Source: Brevundimonas sp. UBA986 (GTDB taxonomy: Bacteria; Pseudomonadota; Alphaproteobacteria; Caulobacterales; Caulobacteraceae). From it: a DNA stretch of 44,743 nt. Positions 33,264-42,163 of this stretch are shown here, one piece after another (position 1 is the stretch's first letter; each line of letters starts with the position of its first letter). A program made the position numbers and the translations under genes. The notes below the pieces were generated by a model. It had not been told where the DNA came from. It saw nothing but the letters and a program-made list of their open reading frames with translations, and searched no databases. The stretch lies in contig DBBK01000078.1 in assembly GCA_002292165.1 (NCBI GenBank), positions 1-44,743 of the forward strand, given 5' to 3'.

Positions 33264-35900
33264 ATGACCATCAAGAGAAAGACCCTCATCGCAGCCGGCG
33301 TCTCCGCCGCCGCCTTGTTCACCGCCGCCGCGCCGGCCTTCGCCCAAACGGCGCCGGCCCCGACGACCACGCAGACGGATGACGCCGCCCAGGTCGACGA
33401 AGTCGTCGTCACCGGCATCCGCGGCTCGCTGCGCAGCGCCATCGGGGTGAAGCGCAACTCCGACCTCGTCATCGAGGCCATCTCCTCGCAGGACATCGGC
33501 CAGCTGCCGAACGTCACCATCGCCGAGGAACTGGTTCGCCTGCCCGGCATCAACGGCACGCGTGACCGCGGCAACCAGAGCCAGGCCGCCATCCGGGGCC
33601 TCGGCCCGCGCCTCGTGCTCGGTCTCGTCAACGGCCGCGAGGTCGCCTCGTCCGAGCCCGACCGCAACATCCGCTGGGAAATCTATCCGTCCGAGATCGT
33701 CTCGGGCGTACAGGTCTACAAGTCGCAGTCGGCCGACCTGGTCTCGGGCGGCATCGCCGGCACCATCGACATCCGCACCGTGCGTCCGCTCGACTACCGC
33801 GGCCCGGCCTTCGTCGGCACCGCAGGCGCGGTCTATTACGACGCGGGCAAGGACCTGCCCGACTATGACCCGACCGGCTATCGCCTGAGCGCCAACGTCA
33901 CCCACCCGGTCTCGGACACCCTGGGCGTCGCCCTCGGTGCCACCCACCAGGTCCAGAAGAACGGCTATTCGACCTTCGAGGGCTGGGGCTGGAACGACGC
34001 GGCGACCGGCGGCTCGGCCGGCGACGTTGACGGCGACGGCGATCTGGACGCCACCTTCTGGGGCGCCCAGACCCAGGTGAAGCGCCTGACCGAGACCCGC
34101 AACGGCGTGAACGGCGCCGTGCAGTGGAAGCCGTCCGACCAGTTCGAGCTGAACCTCGACGTCCTCTACTCGGACATCAAGATCGACGAGGACCAGAACC
34201 AGATCTGGTACGGCAACAACGGCGCCTACGGGAACTATGGCGGCAGCTCCGCCTGGGCCTATGGCGACCCGACGGCCTCCTACACCATCATCAACAACAC
34301 CGTGGTGGCGGCGCGCCTGCCCTATGCCTCGGTCACCAACGTCATCGCCAAATACACCGAGGACAAGACCCTGTTCGCCACCGGCCTGAACGGCAAGTGG
34401 ACCTCCGGCGACTGGACCCTGACCGGCGACCTCGCCTACTCCAAGGCCGAGCGCGAGAACCTGTGGCGCGCCATCTTCACCGAACAGTATCCGGCCATGG
34501 CCGGCGTCGACATGACGCCCGGCCGGACGCCCTCGGCCTATGCCAGCTATGACACCGGCAACACCTCCTATCAGCCGCTGCAGAGCTACCGTCCGGCCCA
34601 GGCGGACGGCGGCAATCTGTCGGACGAGCTGACCACCGCGCGCTTCGACGTGTCCCGCTACATGGGCGACACCGGCCTGACCGACGTCTCGTTCGGCGCC
34701 CGCGTCACGGACCGCACGAAGGAATATACGCGCACCTTCTGGACCCAGGCGCCGATCATCGCGACCCTGCCGGCCAGCCTCCTGACCAGCTTCAAGGTCT
34801 CGGACTTCGACACCCCCTCCTTCATCAACGGCGACTTCGACGCCGTGGCCAAGGCCGCCATCGGAGGCTTCGTCCAGCCCGCCAACAGCACCGACACCGC
34901 CTCGGGCTGGTCGGTCGATGAGACGGTCGCCGAAGCCTATGTGAAAGCCAAGTTCGCCGGCACGATCGGCGGCCTGCCCTACACCGGCAACATCGGCGCC
35001 CGCGCGGTCCAGGTCGACACCACCAGCCACGGCTATGAATCGGTCAACGGCGGCGCCCTCTCGCCGGTCAGCATCGACAACGACTACTTCCAGCTGCTGC
35101 CCAGTCTGAACCTGACCCTGTCGCTCGCCGAAGGCCAGCAGCTGCGCTTCGGCCTGGCCCGCACCATGGCGCGTCCGCCGCTGGACGAGCTGCGCGCCGG
35201 GCGCACACTGTACAACACCACCCCGCCGCCCACGGGCTCGGCCGGCAACCCGCTGCTGGAGCCCTACATCGCCAACCAGGTCGACCTGTCCTACGAATTC
35301 TACTTCGCGCCGGAAGCCCTGTTCGCCGCCGCGATCTACTACAAGGACGTCGAGAGCCACATCGGCTATTCGACCCAGCCGGTGACCATCAACGGCACCA
35401 CCTACAACGTCACCGGCCCGTTCAACGGCGACGGCGGCGGCATCAGCGGCGCCGAGCTCACCTTCCAGACCCCGTTCAGCTTCGTGCCGGCGCTGGAGAA
35501 TTTCGGCATCTACGCCAACTTCGCCTACGTCCATTCCGACGTGAAGGAGTTCTACCCGGCCAACAACCCGCTGGAGTCCACGGGTCTGGCCAAGGAGACG
35601 GCGACGGTCGACCTCTGGTACTCGGACGGCAAGCTGGAAAGCCGTCTGGGCTACAAGTACCACAGCCCCTTCACCGTCATCACCGGCTGGGACGGCTCGG
35701 CCCTGCGGACGCTGGAAGCCGAGACCACGCTCGACTTCAGCGCCTCCTACCAGCTGACCCACAATGTCGGCTTCCGCTTCCAGGCCAGCAATCTGACGGA
35801 TGAGGAAGTCCGGGTTCACTACGACAACGACGTGAACCGCCTGGCCAGTCTGACGCGCTTCGGCCGTCGCTTCAGCCTGGACGCGACCTTCCGCTACTAA
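33264..35900 (+). CDS. TonB-dependent receptor of Xanthomonas/Caulobacter type, probable galacto-oligosaccharide importer
   Basis: An outer-membrane receptor of 878 residues. ATG at 33264 follows GGGGAGG (33252-33258), and the signal peptide ends APAFAQT. It has the TonB box-like DEVVVTGIRGSLRSAIGVKRNS, then QDIGQLPNVTIAEELVRLPGI, QAAIRGLGPRLVLGLVNGR and SADLVSGGIAGTIDIRT, a wording characteristic of the carbohydrate TBDR group of Caulobacter and Xanthomonas. The barrel ends SLDATFRY with a terminal aromatic. It lies between GH2 (26 bases) and GH53 (41 bases), almost surely one operon, so it should import galactan fragments made by the GH53 enzyme. Confidence 0.93.
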   Translation: MTIKRKTLIAAGVSAAALFTAAAPAFAQTAPAPTTTQTDDAAQVDEVVVTGIRGSLRSAIGVKRNSDLVIEAISSQDIGQLPNVTIAEELVRLPGINGTRDRGNQSQAAIRGLGPRLVLGLVNGREVASSEPDRNIRWEIYPSEIVSGVQVYKSQSADLVSGGIAGTIDIRTVRPLDYRGPAFVGTAGAVYYDAGKDLPDYDPTGYRLSANVTHPVSDTLGVALGATHQVQKNGYSTFEGWGWNDAATGGSAGDVDGDGDLDATFWGAQTQVKRLTETRNGVNGAVQWKPSDQFELNLDVLYSDIKIDEDQNQIWYGNNGAYGNYGGSSAWAYGDPTASYTIINNTVVAARLPYASVTNVIAKYTEDKTLFATGLNGKWTSGDWTLTGDLAYSKAERENLWRAIFTEQYPAMAGVDMTPGRTPSAYASYDTGNTSYQPLQSYRPAQADGGNLSDELTTARFDVSRYMGDTGLTDVSFGARVTDRTKEYTRTFWTQAPIIATLPASLLTSFKVSDFDTPSFINGDFDAVAKAAIGGFVQPANSTDTASGWSVDETVAEAYVKAKFAGTIGGLPYTGNIGARAVQVDTTSHGYESVNGGALSPVSIDNDYFQLLPSLNLTLSLAEGQQLRFGLARTMARPPLDELRAGRTLYNTTPPPTGSAGNPLLEPYIANQVDLSYEFYFAPEALFAAAIYYKDVESHIGYSTQPVTINGTTYNVTGPFNGDGGGISGAELTFQTPFSFVPALENFGIYANFAYVHSDVKEFYPANNPLESTGLAKETATVDLWYSDGKLESRLGYKYHSPFTVITGWDGSALRTLEAETTLDFSASYQLTHNVGFRFQASNLTDEEVRVHYDNDVNRLASLTRFGRRFSLDATFRY

Positions 35901-35941
35901 GGTCCGCGCGGCCTGGCCCCTTTGCCCTCCAACACCGGAGA

Positions 35942-37357
35942 ATGACGATCCGCCGTTTGCTTCTTTCCGCTCTCACCGCCCTCCTCGCCCTGCCCGCGCA
36001 GGCGCAGGAGGCGGGCCGACCGGCGCCTTTCTACTTCGGCGCCGACCTGTCCTATGTGAACGAGATGGAAGACTGCGGCGCCGTCTATCGCAAGGACGGT
36101 CAGGCCCGCGATCCCTACCAACTGTTCGCCGAGCTCGGGACCAATCTGGTCCGGGTGCGCATCTGGCACAACGCCGACTGGACGAAGTACAGCAACCTCG
36201 ACGACGCGCGCGAGACCATCCGCCGCGCCCGCGCCGCCGGCATGGAGGTCCTGCTCGACTTCCACTATTCCGACGACTGGGCCGACGGCGACAAACAGAT
36301 CGTGCCCGCCGCCTGGCGTTCGATCCGCGACGACGTCCCTGCCCTGTCCCAGGCCGTCTACGACTACACCTTCCAGACCCTGCGCACCCTCGACGCCGAG
36401 GGGCTGATGCCGGACCAGGTCCAGGTCGGCAACGAAACCAACCCCGAACTGATGGGCGAGGCGGACTGGAAGACCACCCACAACGGGATCAACTGGGACC
36501 GCAACGCCGCCCTGCTCAACGCCGGGATCAAGGCCGTCCGCGACGCCGGCGCCCAGTCGAAGATCCAGCCGCTGGTCATGCTGCACATCGCCCAGCCCGA
36601 GAACGTCGAGCCCTGGTTCGCCGCCGCCTGGGCGCACGGCGTCACCGACTTCGACCTGATCGGCGTCAGCTACTATCGCAAATGGTCGACGCGTGACCTC
36701 GACGGTCTGGAGCAGACCATCAACCGCCTGCGTCACCGCTATCCGGCCGAGGTCGTGGTGGTCGAGACCGCCTATCCCTTCACAACGGACTCTGCCGATA
36801 ACTCCCCGAACCTGCTGGGCGAGGATTCCCTCCTGCCCGGCTATCCGGCGACCTATGAGGGTCAGCGCCAGTATATGATCGACCTGACCCAGCGCGTGAA
36901 GTTCGCGGGCGGCGTCGGCGTGGTCTACTGGGAGGCGGCCTGGGTCTCGACCAACTGCTCCACCCGCTGGGGCCAGGGCTCGAACTGGGAGAACTCCACA
37001 TACTTCGACTGGCGTCACGGCAATGAGCCGACCCCGGCCGCGACCTTCGCCCAGGCGACCTATCAGGAGCCGGCGCCGATCACCCTGACCATCCGCCGCC
37101 CGGCCGGCCAGACGGGTCCCATCTGGCTGTGGGGTGATTTCCTGGGCTCCAACGAGATCATCGCCCGGCTCGCGCCCGACGCCTCTGACCCGACGCTCTA
37201 TACCTACACGACGACGACCCGCCCCGACACGACCATCAAATTCCAGGTCTTCGACCGCCGTCCGTTCGATCACGGTCTGCTCGGCGACGGCAAGATGGTC
37301 GAGGCCCACGTCGCTGCCGACGGGCTGAACGCGACCTATACGGTGGGCGGACGCTAG
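35942..37357 (+). CDS. GH53 arabinogalactan endo-beta-1,4-galactanase
   Basis: A secreted endo-galactanase of 471 residues with a Sec signal (MTIRRLLLSALTALLALPAQAQ). The GH53 TIM barrel covers ~28-385: FYFGADLSYVNEMEDCGAVY, NLVRVRIWHNADW, EVLLDFHYSDDWAD, acid/base Glu165 in QVGNETN, GVSYYRKW and nucleophile Glu275 in VVVETAYP. It hydrolyses beta-1,4-galactan side chains of pectin to galacto-oligosaccharides. Residues ~386-471 form a beta-rich C-terminal domain (TLTIRRPAGQTGPIWLWGDF) that could bind carbohydrate but that I do not recognise. GGAG lies four bases before the ATG. The stop codon overlaps that of the convergent quinate/shikimate dehydrogenase gene. Confidence 0.93.
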   Translation: MTIRRLLLSALTALLALPAQAQEAGRPAPFYFGADLSYVNEMEDCGAVYRKDGQARDPYQLFAELGTNLVRVRIWHNADWTKYSNLDDARETIRRARAAGMEVLLDFHYSDDWADGDKQIVPAAWRSIRDDVPALSQAVYDYTFQTLRTLDAEGLMPDQVQVGNETNPELMGEADWKTTHNGINWDRNAALLNAGIKAVRDAGAQSKIQPLVMLHIAQPENVEPWFAAAWAHGVTDFDLIGVSYYRKWSTRDLDGLEQTINRLRHRYPAEVVVVETAYPFTTDSADNSPNLLGEDSLLPGYPATYEGQRQYMIDLTQRVKFAGGVGVVYWEAAWVSTNCSTRWGQGSNWENSTYFDWRHGNEPTPAATFAQATYQEPAPITLTIRRPAGQTGPIWLWGDFLGSNEIIARLAPDASDPTLYTYTTTTRPDTTIKFQVFDRRPFDHGLLGDGKMVEAHVAADGLNATYTVGGR

Positions 37358-38208
37358 GCTGTCGGCTCTTCGAAGAGGGCCCGCATCCGCGTCAGGTCGG
37401 CCGTGCGTCCGGTGAAGACCTCGAACGACCTGGCGGCCTGGCCGACGACCATGCCGATCCCGCTCAGGGTGGCGCATCCCCTCGCCCTGGCGGCCTTCAG
37501 GAACTCGGTCTCCGCCGGGGTGTAGATGATGTCCGCCACCCAGATTCCGCCGGGGATCAGGTCCGCAGACAGGGGCATGCCGGGATAGGTCTTCATGCCG
37601 ATCGGGCTGGTCTGGACGATGCCGGTGACACCCTCGCAGGCCGCGTCCGCGCTCGGCTGGGCCGCGACCGTCCGGCCCGGCCAGGCGATGGCCATATGGG
37701 CCGCCAGGGCCTCGGCCCGCTCACGCGCCGGATCATAGAGGCGGATTTCCCGCGCGCCCAGGCTGAGCAGGGCGTAGCAGATGGCCGCGCTGGCGCCGCC
37801 CGCCCCGATCACGGCGACGCGGCTCAGGTCGGCGCCCGGCAGGCCTTCCGTCATGGAATGGGCGAAGCCGACCCAGTCGGTGTTGTGGCCGATCCTGCGC
37901 CCGTCGCGCACCACCACCGTATTGACCGCGCCCAGCACCGCTGCCTCGGGCGACAGCTCGGCCAGCAGGGGCAGAACGGCCTGCTTGTAGGGATGGGTGA
38001 TGTTGAAGGCCGAGAAGCCCAGCCGTTCGGCCCAGCCCAGCACCTCGGCCAGATCCGCCACGCCGAGACCGAGCGCGGCCATATCGACCAGCTGATAGTG
38101 GACCGCCAGCCCCTGGGCCGCGGCCTCCGCATGATGCAGGTCCGGGCTTCTGGAGAACTGGATGCCGTCGCCGACGAGGCCGATCAGGAAGCGGTCAGCC
38201 TTTGACAT
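37354..38208 (-). CDS. Quinate/shikimate dehydrogenase, catabolic QsuD-like
   Basis: An AroE-superfamily enzyme of 284 residues, resembling Corynebacterium QsuD rather than biosynthetic AroE: LIGLVGDGIQFSRSPDLHHAE, FSAFNITHPYKQAVLPLL, LGAVNTVVV, the NAD-binding VIGAGGASAAICYAL, QTSPIGM and WVADIIYTPAETEFLK. The catalytic Lys of THPYKQ and Asp of GHNTDWVG are present. The Asp/Arg choice after the second strand (RLYDPAR) suggests NAD. It oxidises quinate or shikimate to 3-dehydroquinate or 3-dehydroshikimate. The start overlaps the MFS gene by 14 bases, and a dehydroshikimate dehydratase lies in the same cluster. A spare biosynthetic role is less likely. Confidence 0.88.
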   Translation of the reverse strand: MSKADRFLIGLVGDGIQFSRSPDLHHAEAAAQGLAVHYQLVDMAALGLGVADLAEVLGWAERLGFSAFNITHPYKQAVLPLLAELSPEAAVLGAVNTVVVRDGRRIGHNTDWVGFAHSMTEGLPGADLSRVAVIGAGGASAAICYALLSLGAREIRLYDPARERAEALAAHMAIAWPGRTVAAQPSADAACEGVTGIVQTSPIGMKTYPGMPLSADLIPGGIWVADIIYTPAETEFLKAARARGCATLSGIGMVVGQAARSFEVFTGRTADLTRMRALFEEPTA

Positions 38209-39451
38209 GCGTCGGCTCCGCGGGGGTGGTCAGGCGGGTGGCGGCGGCGCAGATCAGCATGGGAACGGCATAGACGCCGAACAGGATCGGCAATGACGCC
38301 CCCGTGGCGATCAGATAGCCGCCCAGCCAAGGGCCGATCACCGCCCCGCCCCGGCCGATGCCATAGGCCCAGCCGATGCCGGTCGCCCGCACCCCCTCGG
38401 GATAGACGGAGGCCGCCAGCGGATAGATGCCGTTGAACCCGCCCTGCAGCAGCACCCCGATCATGAAGGCGGTGAACAGGGTCAGGGCCACCGACATCGG
38501 CACCAGTCCGAAGACCAGCATGGCGATGGTCGCCCCCACCAGGAAGGTCGGGATGATCCGGGTCAGCGGCTGCCGCACCGACAGGCTGCTCATGATCACC
38601 GTCCCGACGAAGGCGCCGAGGTTGTAGAGGGTCCCGGCATAGATGCCGTTGGTCTCTGACAGACCGGCCTGGATGGCCAGACGCGGCACCCAGCTGACGA
38701 TGTAGTAGAGCACCATGAAGCCGGAGAAGACGGCGATCCACAGCAGCAGGGTGTTCCTGAGGAAGCCCTTCGATACCAGCGCTCCGAACGACGTCGCCTT
38801 GAGCGCGCGCAGGGCCTCGGGCGAGGTCTTCGGCAGAATGAGGTAGGCGGCGGGCAGCATGACCACCGTCAGCGCCCCGGCCCAGAGCAGCAGCGGCTGC
38901 CAGCCGTGGCTCGGCAGGAGGGCGGCGACGATCAGCCCCGTCCCCACCGCCGCCAGCGGATAGCCGCCCTGGACAATGCCTACGGCGAGGCTGCGATACT
39001 TCGGCGGGGCGACCTCGGCGGTCAGGGCCGCCATGGTGGTCAGGACCGTGCCGATGCCGGCGCCGACCACGACCCGGGCGGCCATCAGCTCATAGACATT
39101 GGTGACGAAGCCGCAGGCGACCATGCCGATCGACATCAGGGCCAGGGCGGTCATGATCAGGGGCTTGCGCCCGAACCGGTCGGCGAGCGGCGCGACCAGC
39201 AGACAGCCGATGGCCATCCCGCCGAGGCCCGCGCTGAACACCAGCCCGAGGGTGCTGGGCGACAGGCTCCAGTCGCGGCTCAGGGCCGGGCCGACATAGG
39301 ACATGGCCACGATGTCCATGCCGTCGATCATGTTGATGACGAAGCACAGGGCCACTGCGATGAAGGCCTTGAAGGTCCAGCGGCTGGAGCGGGTCGGCCC
39401 ATCGATCACATCCGATGAGCCCCCGGAAGATGAGCCCGGTGAATACGCCAT
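38195..39451 (-). CDS. MFS transporter, aromatic acid:H+ symporter (AAHS/PcaK) type
   Basis: An inner-membrane protein of 418 residues with 12 predicted spans. Motifs include the AAHS-type first helix with INMIDGMDIVAMSYVGP (Asp in DGMD), the loop 2-3 signature LADRFGRKPLIM, ARVVVGAGIGTVL and, in the second half, YPEGVRATGIGWAYGIGRGG. Members carry protocatechuate, 4-hydroxybenzoate, quinate or shikimate with protons. Its gene overlaps the QsuD-like gene by 14 bases and begins 75 bases after the TBDR stop, suggesting one transcript TBDR, transporter, dehydrogenase. Quinate or shikimate is therefore the likely substrate. The start at 39451 has only a weak ribosome-binding site. Confidence 0.9.
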   Translation of the reverse strand: MAYSPGSSSGGSSDVIDGPTRSSRWTFKAFIAVALCFVINMIDGMDIVAMSYVGPALSRDWSLSPSTLGLVFSAGLGGMAIGCLLVAPLADRFGRKPLIMTALALMSIGMVACGFVTNVYELMAARVVVGAGIGTVLTTMAALTAEVAPPKYRSLAVGIVQGGYPLAAVGTGLIVAALLPSHGWQPLLLWAGALTVVMLPAAYLILPKTSPEALRALKATSFGALVSKGFLRNTLLLWIAVFSGFMVLYYIVSWVPRLAIQAGLSETNGIYAGTLYNLGAFVGTVIMSSLSVRQPLTRIIPTFLVGATIAMLVFGLVPMSVALTLFTAFMIGVLLQGGFNGIYPLAASVYPEGVRATGIGWAYGIGRGGAVIGPWLGGYLIATGASLPILFGVYAVPMLICAAATRLTTPAEPTHVKG

Positions 39452-39526
39452 GAGTTTACCGATCCGAACGCTGGAAAAAGAGACGCGGGCAGCGGCGCCG
39501 CCGCTGCCCGCGAAAGGTCGAAGGAA

Positions 39527-41992
39527 CTAGAAGTTGGCGGTCAGGGTGACGCCGACATACCGGTGGAAGTCGCGCGGCAGGGCCTGGGCCACCGCCCCCG
39601 CGCCGCCGACCGAACCCGAGATCCGGCGCAGGCCGGCGACGTATTGCTCGTCGAACAGGTTCTTGACGAAGACCGTGACCTTGTACCGATCGTCCGGCGA
39701 CGAGGCCGCGACGCTCAGATTGGCCACGCCGTAGGACGGCCGCAGCCAGACCGAGTTCGGATTATTGGCGTCGGCCAGGTTGGTGAACAGGGTCTCCGAG
39801 GTCCAGGCATAGTTGCCGTTGACCATCATGCCCCAGCCGGCGACGTCGAAGTTATAGGTGCCGCTGAAGCCGTATTTGGTGTCGGGCGCGTTCAGGGGCA
39901 TGCCGCCCTTCACATTGACGCCGCCGACGAACAGATCGCCGAACTGGTTGTCCGCGAACAGGAAGTTCCCCGACAGGGTCAGGCCCGGCAGCGGGAAGAC
40001 GGTGATGTCGCCCTCGAAGCCGCTGGTGTCCAGCTCGCCCGCCGACCGCAGCACCGGCGCGCCCGAGCCGTCGGCCCCGGCCGAGGTGGTCTGATAGCCC
40101 TCGAACTGGGTGTTGTAGTAGTCGACGTTGATGGCCAGGCGGCGGTCGAAGAACCGCCCCTTGAAGCCGACTTCCCAGGACTTCGAGGTCTCGGGCGCGA
40201 CCGGCGAGGTGTTGAAGCCGTCCTGGGTCAGGTACATGTCGGCGTCGACCGCCTCGCCCTTGTAACCCTTGGCCCAGGACACATAGCCGGTCAGGTCGTC
40301 GGTGAACTCATAGCGGGCCGACAGCTTCCCGATCAGCTCGCTGTCGCTGTAGCTGCGACGGAAGTTGAAGGCCGGGGTGCCGACGTTGGCGCCCGGTGCG
40401 ACCTGCCCGGCCGGGTTGGTGCCGACGCCGCCGCCGATGTGGTCGCCGTTCGGGCCGGTGACCTTGCGGTGATACCAGTCAAGGTCTTCCTTCAGATAGC
40501 GGAACCCGCCGGTCAGGGTCAGCCCGCCGAACGGCCGTACGTTCAGATTGCCGAAGATCGCCTGGTTGGTGGTGTCCACCTGGGTGATCATGTCGGCCAG
40601 CACATAGGCCGTGTCGCGCGCCACCACGACCGTGGTCGGGGTCGGGAAGACGACGTTGCCGGCGATGTTGGACCGCACGCCCGCGATGGTCAGATCCCGC
40701 TCGACGGCGGAGTCATAGTAGAACAGGCCCAGGATGAAGTCGTAGTGCTCATAGACCGGCGAGGTCAGACGGAATTCCTGCGAGAAGGTGTTGTTCAGCT
40801 CCAGGCTATTGCTCTCGCCGAACACGCCGTTGCGCGACGCGCGGCTGATCGGATTGAGCAGCAGGGCCGAAAGGCGGGTCATGGCGTCGGCCTGGGAAAT
40901 GCCGGGCACGGTGGCGTTGTAGAGCTGCTGGGCCGTGACGCCGGTGAAGGGCGCATTGGTGCCGTCCCGGTCGCGGATCGCGACGTCGCGGAACTCGCGA
41001 TAGGCGGTCAGCGACGTCAGGGTCATGTCGCCGAAGACGTTGAAATTGCCCTCCAGCGAGACCCCACGGTTCTCCTGCGAACCTTCCTGAACCGTGTTCA
41101 GATTGACGTATTCATTGTCCGGCCCGACCGGGGTGCCGGTGAAGGCGGCGGTGACATTGCCCGAGGCCGCGGCGACGCGCAGCGGCTCGGCGCAGCAGTC
41201 GGCGATCCGCTTGGAGGCGTCGGCGGCCAGCAGGAAGTTGATCCCCGCGCGCGGCTCCCACTCCAGCTTGCCGCGCACGCCGTAGCTCTCGACATTGTTG
41301 ACCGTGTCGCCGGTCTTGATGTCGCGCACCTGACCGTCGTTCTCCCGGTAGTAGGTGTACAGCCGGTAGGCCAGGGTGTCGTTGATCGGGCCCGTCAGGC
41401 TCAGCTCGCCCCGGTGCTCATTGGCCTCGGCCAGGGTCAGGGAGGCGCGGCCCTCGAAGTGATCGCGGTTGGGGCGGCGGGTGACGATATTGACCGCGCC
41501 CGCCGAGGCGTTCTTGCCCTGCAGCGTGCCCTGGGGCCCGTTCAGGACCTCGACCTGTTCGATGTCGGCCAGGCCGTCGAAGGCAGCGCCGGGGCGAGTG
41601 TAGACGACGCCGTCGATGATCGTCGCCACGCTGGGTTCGACCCCGACCGAGAAGGATTCCGTGCCGATCCCGCGGATCGAGAAGTTGAACAGCCGCGCCT
41701 CGTCCGCCGCCTGGAAGTTCAGGGTCGGGGCCAGCTGGGGAAAGTCCTGCGGATTGGCGATCTGGGCGTTTTCCAGCGTCTCTTCCGAGATCACGGCCAC
41801 GCTGGCGGGCACGTCCTGCAGGGACTCCTTGCGCTTGTTGGCGGTGACGACGATGTCCTCGACAGTGGCGGCCTGCTCCTGAGCAGGATCCGCCGCCGGG
41901 GCCGCGCTTTGCGCCCAGGCCCCGCCCGGAACCGCGATCAGGGTGCAGGCGGCCATCAGCAGGCGTGACTTGGTCGACAGGTGGTTCAGCAT
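39527..41992 (-). CDS. TonB-dependent receptor in quinate/shikimate cluster
   Basis: An outer-membrane receptor of about 821 residues. ATG at 41990-41992 (MLNHLS) is preceded by GAGGGGG nine bases upstream; the signal peptide ends AWAQSA. It has TonB-box-like EDIVVTANKRKESLQDVPASV, the plug NFSIRGIGTESFSVGVEPSV, GVVYTRPGAAFDGLADIEQV and VLNGPQGTLQGKNASAGAVNI, and the barrel end RYVGVTLTANF. A LysR-type box (42126-42140) lies upstream, identical in its conserved arms to the one before the dehydratase gene. The context implies import of quinate, shikimate or larger esters such as hydroxycinnamoyl-quinates; small free acids would normally pass porins. The family call is sure; the substrate is inferred. 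Confidence 0.93.
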   Translation of the reverse strand: MLNHLSTKSRLLMAACTLIAVPGGAWAQSAAPAADPAQEQAATVEDIVVTANKRKESLQDVPASVAVISEETLENAQIANPQDFPQLAPTLNFQAADEARLFNFSIRGIGTESFSVGVEPSVATIIDGVVYTRPGAAFDGLADIEQVEVLNGPQGTLQGKNASAGAVNIVTRRPNRDHFEGRASLTLAEANEHRGELSLTGPINDTLAYRLYTYYRENDGQVRDIKTGDTVNNVESYGVRGKLEWEPRAGINFLLAADASKRIADCCAEPLRVAAASGNVTAAFTGTPVGPDNEYVNLNTVQEGSQENRGVSLEGNFNVFGDMTLTSLTAYREFRDVAIRDRDGTNAPFTGVTAQQLYNATVPGISQADAMTRLSALLLNPISRASRNGVFGESNSLELNNTFSQEFRLTSPVYEHYDFILGLFYYDSAVERDLTIAGVRSNIAGNVVFPTPTTVVVARDTAYVLADMITQVDTTNQAIFGNLNVRPFGGLTLTGGFRYLKEDLDWYHRKVTGPNGDHIGGGVGTNPAGQVAPGANVGTPAFNFRRSYSDSELIGKLSARYEFTDDLTGYVSWAKGYKGEAVDADMYLTQDGFNTSPVAPETSKSWEVGFKGRFFDRRLAINVDYYNTQFEGYQTTSAGADGSGAPVLRSAGELDTSGFEGDITVFPLPGLTLSGNFLFADNQFGDLFVGGVNVKGGMPLNAPDTKYGFSGTYNFDVAGWGMMVNGNYAWTSETLFTNLADANNPNSVWLRPSYGVANLSVAASSPDDRYKVTVFVKNLFDEQYVAGLRRISGSVGGAGAVAQALPRDFHRYVGVTLTANF

Positions 41993-42125
41993 CCAGGTTT
42001 CCCCCTCAGGAAAAGCCACCCGCAGGGCGTGTGGCGGTTTTTGGCGGCCGATTTTCAAACCGGCTCTTGAGGGGTATTGGCTGTGAAGCGGCCCGCTAAC
42101 GCAAATACCAAAACAGGCGCTTCCC

Positions 42126-42140
42126 ATAACGGGGCGTTAT
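42126..42140. promoter_or_regulatory. LysR-type box upstream of the TBDR/MFS/dehydrogenase operon
   Basis: ATAACGGGGCGTTAT, part of the longer palindrome CATAACG-GGG-CGTTATG (42125-42141). It satisfies T-N11-A and shares ATAAC-N5-GTTAT with 43070-43084. It lies 134 bases before the TBDR ATG and just behind the LysR gene. Confidence 0.7.
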
Positions 42141-42163
42141 GAGTTCAGAACGGCGTTCGCCGT

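Noticed and set aside
37354..38208. Biosynthetic shikimate dehydrogenase aroE
   Set aside because: The N-terminal wording fits the QsuD catabolic group, and the gene overlaps a transporter gene in a cluster with a dehydroshikimate dehydratase.
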